Source: Cytophagales bacterium
GTDB lineage: Bacteria > Bacteroidota > Bacteroidia > Cytophagales > Amoebophilaceae
DNA: 9,226 nucleotides
Assembly (NCBI GenBank): GCA_022360235.1
Contig: JAKSDE010000366.1
Location: 1 to 9,226, forward strand
Reading direction: 5' to 3'
Shown here: one piece after another, positions 6,124 through 9,226 of the stretch
How positions within the stretch are numbered: position 1 is the first letter of the stretch
Layout: every line of letters starts with the position of its first letter
Notes under the pieces: model-generated
Told to the model about the DNA's origin: nothing
Database searches by the model: none
The model's input: the letters and a program-made list of their open reading frames with translations, nothing else
Made by a program: the position numbers and the translations under genes

Positions 6124-6839
6124 GGGCCTGACAAAGCCGGCCTCCTTTTTTTGTTGTTTTAAATAAACACACGATTTGTGTTGTTATCTGTGAACATTTT
6201 AATCCGATTTTTAGTTAAAAATTGCAATCTAAATAATTTTTGAAGGGTTAAGTAAATGTATTATTCTAAAAAGTTATTACTTATTTTCCACCAACTAAGC
6301 CTCCTTCCCTCTGATAAGGCAATAGTTTTTTATACCCGTTGCCTTTGGTTCAGATGCTCCGAGACTGTTGCAAAACTAGGTTACATCTCTTCTTTATAGG
6401 CTATATGAGCAGATTTTGATGCGTTTGGCAGCAGGTTATCTCCTTCTCTGGTCATTGTAATTATCTATACCCCTTGGGATTTGCGACCAGCGCCCTATGC
6501 GCTAGCTCAACATAATAAAGGGCGTAAGCCACTACTAATCTAAAGATTTCTGTGCCCCGCTAGTTGTAATTGTCAGGTTAAGGGGTGGCTACTACAGTAT
6601 TTGAAAGCCATAAATTGCTACCGTCGTAAAAGTAAATATATGGCATAGTAAGTTATTTTTATATTGTTTTATAATTATATTTTAACATAACTTAGTAACT
6701 TAATTATAAATTTAATAAAAGAATCAATTAATATTTTATACCATGCATCGGTCTCAAATTGAAAAGATGTGTATTTTGATTTCTCTGAAAAATTGTAATT
6801 TTTATGCGTTAAAAGAAAAAACTTCTTAACTTTGAGGAG
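6124..6839. other. Gene-poor degraded stretch
   Basis: No intact gene is seen in about 700 bp. Contents: an AT-rich inverted repeat (6207-6213 / 6216-6222); a hairpin with 7-bp arms AAGGCAA (6316-6322) and TTGCCTT (6339-6345); GAGACTGTTGCAAAA at 6361-6375, which resembles the terminal inverted repeat of some insertion sequences; and a 32-residue minus-strand frame (6461-6559). The rest is very AT-rich. On the minus strand just upstream of the Rpn-family gene there is AGGAGG (near 6143), a possible ribosome binding site for the ATG at 6123. Confidence -1.
6361..6559 (-). mobile_element. Possible insertion-sequence remnant (one end only)
   Basis: GAGACTGTTGCAAAA at 6361-6375 looks like an insertion-sequence terminus. 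About 85 bp inside it, a minus-strand frame (6461-6559) encodes a 32-residue piece containing YYVELAHRALVANPKGYR then a stop, the arrangement expected for a transposase C-terminus near an element end. No partner inverted repeat is present in the window and I cannot assign the peptide to a transposase family. Both observations are weak on their own. Confidence -1.
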
Positions 6840-6871
6840 TTTGACACACGAGTTACAACCCTTTATCTTTG
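6840..6871 (+). promoter_or_regulatory. Bacteroidota-type promoter for the XRE regulator
   Basis: TTTG at 6840-6843, a 20-bp gap and TATCTTTG at 6864-6871 match the Bacteroidota sigma-ABfr consensus TTTG-N19-21-TAnnTTTG. Transcription would start about 6877, leaving a leader of around 70 nt before ATG 6945. A second -7-like box, TAACTTTG, lies at 6827-6834 but lacks a properly spaced -33 element. Confidence -1.
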
Positions 6872-6899
6872 CGAGGCATAGTGCACGGGGGAGTAACTC
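6850..6899. promoter_or_regulatory. Inverted repeat around the promoter, candidate operator
   Basis: GAGTTAC (6850-6856) and GTAACTC (6893-6899) are perfect 7-bp inverted arms. Their centres are 43 bp apart, about four helical turns, and they flank the -7 box and probable transcription start. A dimeric XRE regulator could bind them to control its own gene. With arms this short, chance is possible. Confidence -1.
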
Positions 6900-6944
6900 T
6901 TACGTTTACATTAAAATATCCGATTTCTCTAAAAGAAAAAAATA

Positions 6945-7358
6945 ATGACAGATCCAAAAGCTAGAGAGCAATTAAAAGCTATAGGCAAAAGGCTACGTGT
7001 GTATTTAAAAACGAAAAAAGTAGGAATCAATGAACTCGGGAGGAAGGCGGGCACGTCGGGAGGTCAAATCTCTTTTATTCTTCAAGGAAGAACCTATGGT
7101 ATCGAGAAACTGCTAAACATATTGGCGTGCTGTTCGGAGTTAGATAGCGATTGGTTACTTTTCGGTGAAGGGCAGATGATCAAAGAAAAGACGTATAATG
7201 AAGATAAAAGTCCTAAGATTTTAGTAGAAGGGCCACAAAAATATGCTAAAACACGTAATATCGATAGCTTAAGAAATGAATTAGCTTTAATTCAGAAGAA
7301 ACATATTGATTTACTTGACGACTATAGTAACCTCCTCAAAAATCTTACAGAACAATAA
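6945..7358 (+). CDS. XRE-family helix-turn-helix transcriptional regulator
   Basis: The 137-residue protein has a Cro/cI-type helix-turn-helix at about residues 11-65. The recognition region is INELGRKAGTSGGQISFILQ, followed by the family's usual SDWLLFGEGQM (68-78). Residues 105-135 (SLRNELALIQKKHIDLLDDY) look like a C-terminal coiled coil suited to dimerisation. Phage- and element-borne XRE repressors of Bacteroidota often have this layout. ATG 6945 is preceded by an A-rich tract rather than a Shine-Dalgarno sequence. It stands alone between the degraded stretch and fumC, behind its own promoter with flanking inverted repeats that suggest autoregulation. The target genes cannot be told from the window. 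Family call secure, role unknown. Confidence -1.
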   Translation: MTDPKAREQLKAIGKRLRVYLKTKKVGINELGRKAGTSGGQISFILQGRTYGIEKLLNILACCSELDSDWLLFGEGQMIKEKTYNEDKSPKILVEGPQKYAKTRNIDSLRNELALIQKKHIDLLDDYSNLLKNLTEQ

Positions 7359-7635
7359 AGTAGCGGTGTTATGCTTTCGATAAGGCTTCGATAGTGCCTG
7401 GAAGAATCTCCTCTTCCCACAGCAGGAGAGTGTGGCAACCCTAAAAGAAGTATTCACGAAGGCTTTGTTGGAAGGGTAATCTTAAAGCTAAGACAGGTTC
7501 TAGGAAAAGGAGAAGAGCTATACAGGTTACTGCACAAGGGTAGGAGAAATGAAATAGCCTTCTCATCGATCGTAAATAACTATATGTTAAATAAGAACTC
7601 AGAACTATTAATTTTAATAGTCAAGTATTCGTTAA
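7359..7635. other. Spacer between XRE gene and fumC
   Basis: 277 bp without a supported gene. A plus-strand frame without an early start codon is open from 7395 to TGA 7650-7652 (86 codons), running into the start of fumC; it resembles nothing I recognise and may be a relic. Positions 7595-7607 read GAACTCAGAACTA, nearly two units of the heptanucleotide repeat found downstream of fumC. No clear promoter for fumC is seen; TAATTTTA at 7609-7616 is one base off the -7 box but lacks a -33 TTG. Confidence -1.
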
Positions 7636-9024
7636 ATGAGTGTAAGAATTGAAAAAGATACGATGGGAACCGTAGAAGTTCCTACTGACAAATACTGGGG
7701 CGCACAAACACAACGTTCTAAGCAGAACTTTACGATTGGTGGAGAGACGATGCGTATGCCCTTAGAAGTAATCAAGGCCTTTGCATTATTGAAAAAAGCG
7801 GCTGCACTCACCAACCATGAACTTGGCGTGTTATCCCAAGAAAAAGCACAGTTGATCGTTCAGGTGTGTGATGAAATATGGGCGGGTAAATGGAACGACC
7901 AGTTTCCATTAGTAGTATGGCAAACAGGTTCTGGTACACAAACCAATATGAATGTTAATGAAGTCATTGCTAATAGAGCCCATGTTTTGCTAGGAGGAAA
8001 GTTAACAGACCTCCATAAAAAACTCCACCCTAATGATGATGTAAACAAATCACAATCCTCTAATGACACTTTCCCCACTGCCATGCATATCGCTGCGTAC
8101 AGAATGATTGTAGAAGGAACCCTCCCTAAGATTGAAGTATTAAGCAATACATTCGCTAAAAAAGCAGCAGCATTTTCAACCGTGGTAAAGATTGGCAGAA
8201 CACACTTCATGGATGCTACCCCTTTGACATTAGGAAATGAGTTTTCTGGATACGTTTCTCAGCTAACACATGGTATAAAAGCTTTGAGAAACACACTCCA
8301 TCATCTATCAGAACTAGCCTTGGGCGGTACGGCAGTAGGAACAGGGCTGAATACCCCTCAAGGTTATGCACAAAAAGTAGCACAAAAAATTGCTGAACTA
8401 ACAGGCCATCCTTTTGTAAGTGCTGACAATAAGTTTGAAGCACTTGCTGCACATGATGCTATTGTAGAAACCTCTGGTGCACTTAAACAACTCGCCGTTA
8501 GTTTGATGAAGATAGGAAACGATATCAGAATGCTTGCTTCGGGGCCTCGATGCGGTATTGGAGAGATTCTTATTCCTGAAAACGAACCAGGCTCATCCAT
8601 TATGCCTGGCAAAGTAAATCCTACCCAATGTGAAGCCCTTACGATGGTTTGCGCACAGATTATTGGCTTAGATACAGCTATTGCTGTAGGAGGGATGAAT
8701 GGTCAATTTGAGTTGAATGTCTTTAAACCTATGATGATCTACAATCTGCTCACAGCAGCAAGACTATTAGAAGATGCGTGTGCATCCTTTAACAAAAACT
8801 GTGCAGTCGGTATTACGCCTAACTATCTAATGATTGATAAAAACTTAGAAGAATCGCTTATGCTCGTAACAGCCCTCAATCCACATATCGGTTACGAAAA
8901 TGCCGCTAAAATTGCTAAAAAAGCATACAAAGAAGGAAGTACTTTGAGACAAGCTGCCCTAGAATTAGGTTTATTAACCGATCAACAGTTCGATCAATGG
9001 GTAGTACCCCAAAAGATGGTGTAA
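7636..9024 (+). CDS. fumC: Class II fumarase (fumarate hydratase)
   Basis: FumC interconverts fumarate and L-malate in the TCA cycle; it is an iron-independent cytoplasmic homotetramer of the aspartase/fumarase superfamily. The length of 462 residues is typical. The three superfamily conserved regions are present: [14 protein letters not shown] (97-110), [14 protein letters not shown] (187-200) and the signature [16 protein letters not shown] (319-334). His190 and Ser320 correspond to the catalytic pair of E. coli FumC (His188, Ser318), with Lys326 and Asn328 nearby. PTQCEA and TQTNMN favour fumarase over aspartase. ATG 7636 gives the family N-terminus ([13 protein letters not shown]). It is a single gene, not in an operon with its window neighbours. 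A heptanucleotide array starts 4 bp after its stop codon. Identification is secure. Confidence -1.
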   Translation: MSVRIEKDTMGTVEVPTDKYWGAQTQRSKQNFTIGGETMRMPLEVIKAFALLKKAAALTNHELGVLSQEKAQLIVQVCDEIWAGKWNDQFPLVVWQTGSGTQTNMNVNEVIANRAHVLLGGKLTDLHKKLHPNDDVNKSQSSNDTFPTAMHIAAYRMIVEGTLPKIEVLSNTFAKKAAAFSTVVKIGRTHFMDATPLTLGNEFSGYVSQLTHGIKALRNTLHHLSELALGGTAVGTGLNTPQGYAQKVAQKIAELTGHPFVSADNKFEALAAHDAIVETSGALKQLAVSLMKIGNDIRMLASGPRCGIGEILIPENEPGSSIMPGKVNPTQCEALTMVCAQIIGLDTAIAVGGMNGQFELNVFKPMMIYNLLTAARLLEDACASFNKNCAVGITPNYLMIDKNLEESLMLVTALNPHIGYENAAKIAKKAYKEGSTLRQAALELGLLTDQQFDQWVVPQKMV

Positions 9025-9028
9025 AGTG

Positions 9029-9226
9029 GAACTCGGAACTCAGAACCCAGAACTTGGAACTCAGAACCCAGAACTCGGAACTCGGAACTCAGAACCCAGA
9101 ACTCGGAACCCGGAACTCAGAACCCAGAACTCGGAACCCGGAACTCGGAACTCAGAACCCGGAACTCAGAACCCAGAACCCGGAACTCGGAACTCAGAAC
9201 CCGGAACCCGGAACTCAGAACCCAGA
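9029..9226 (+). repeat. Heptanucleotide tandem array, at least 28 units of GAACYYR
   Basis: Twenty-eight uninterrupted 7-bp units fill 9029-9224 and continue past the window: GAACTCA, GAACTCG, GAACCCA, GAACCCG and one GAACTTG. They are the reverse complement of the units after trmD at 3175-3307. The array begins 4 bp past the fumC stop, so it would form the start of the fumC 3' untranslated region. Confidence -1.

Noticed and set aside
7395..7652. 86-codon plus-strand open frame ahead of fumC
   Set aside because: No early start codon, overlaps the fumC start, and no recognisable domain. It is noted only as a possible relic.
7632..8612. Minus-strand frames inside fumC
   Set aside because: Shadows of a confidently identified gene.

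Overview
The window looks like AT-rich DNA from a Bacteroidota genome, most likely an intracellular symbiont of the Amoebophilaceae type (Amoebophilus/Cardinium relatives). This placement is inference from three things: a promoter matching the Bacteroidota pattern TTTG-N20-TAnnTTTG, an Rpn/YhgA-like PD-(D/E)XK element, and expanded host-like coiled-coil proteins sitting among rearranged housekeeping genes. No species-level call is possible from the sequence alone.

Layout. Positions 1-1655 (minus) hold most of a coiled-coil lipoprotein gene that runs off the left edge. It diverges from rimM (1865-2386), which is followed by trmD (2496-3230). The end of trmD runs into a 19-unit heptanucleotide array (3175-3307). 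A second, complete paralogue of the coiled-coil lipoprotein lies at 3640-5211 (minus), with its probable original C-terminus left in another frame (3536-3673). Upstream of it, 233 bp of intergenic DNA plus the first 98 bp of rimM are repeated (5253-5485, one mismatch). This copy stops abruptly against a truncated Rpn-family gene (5487-6110, minus). A roughly 700-bp degraded stretch follows, then an XRE-type regulator (6945-7358) behind a good Bacteroidota promoter, then fumC (7636-9024). A second heptanucleotide array, in the opposite orientation, begins 4 bp after the fumC stop and runs off the right edge.

How the genes relate. RimM and TrmD are the usual pair for 30S maturation and tRNA m1G37 methylation. 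Their common partners rpsP and rplS are absent here, and duplicated accessory DNA sits on both sides. The two coiled-coil proteins share a short lipoprotein-like signal peptide, a conserved region of about 120 residues, a eukaryote-style IQ (calmodulin-binding) motif and a long Glu/Gln/Ala/Arg coiled coil of internal repeats. That makes them the best candidates for an unusual surface or host-interaction system. FumC is an ordinary class II fumarase.

The main points of interest are the IQ-motif coiled-coil lipoprotein pair, the mosaic duplication that carries a rimM fragment, and the two inverted heptanucleotide arrays attached to the 3' ends of housekeeping genes.
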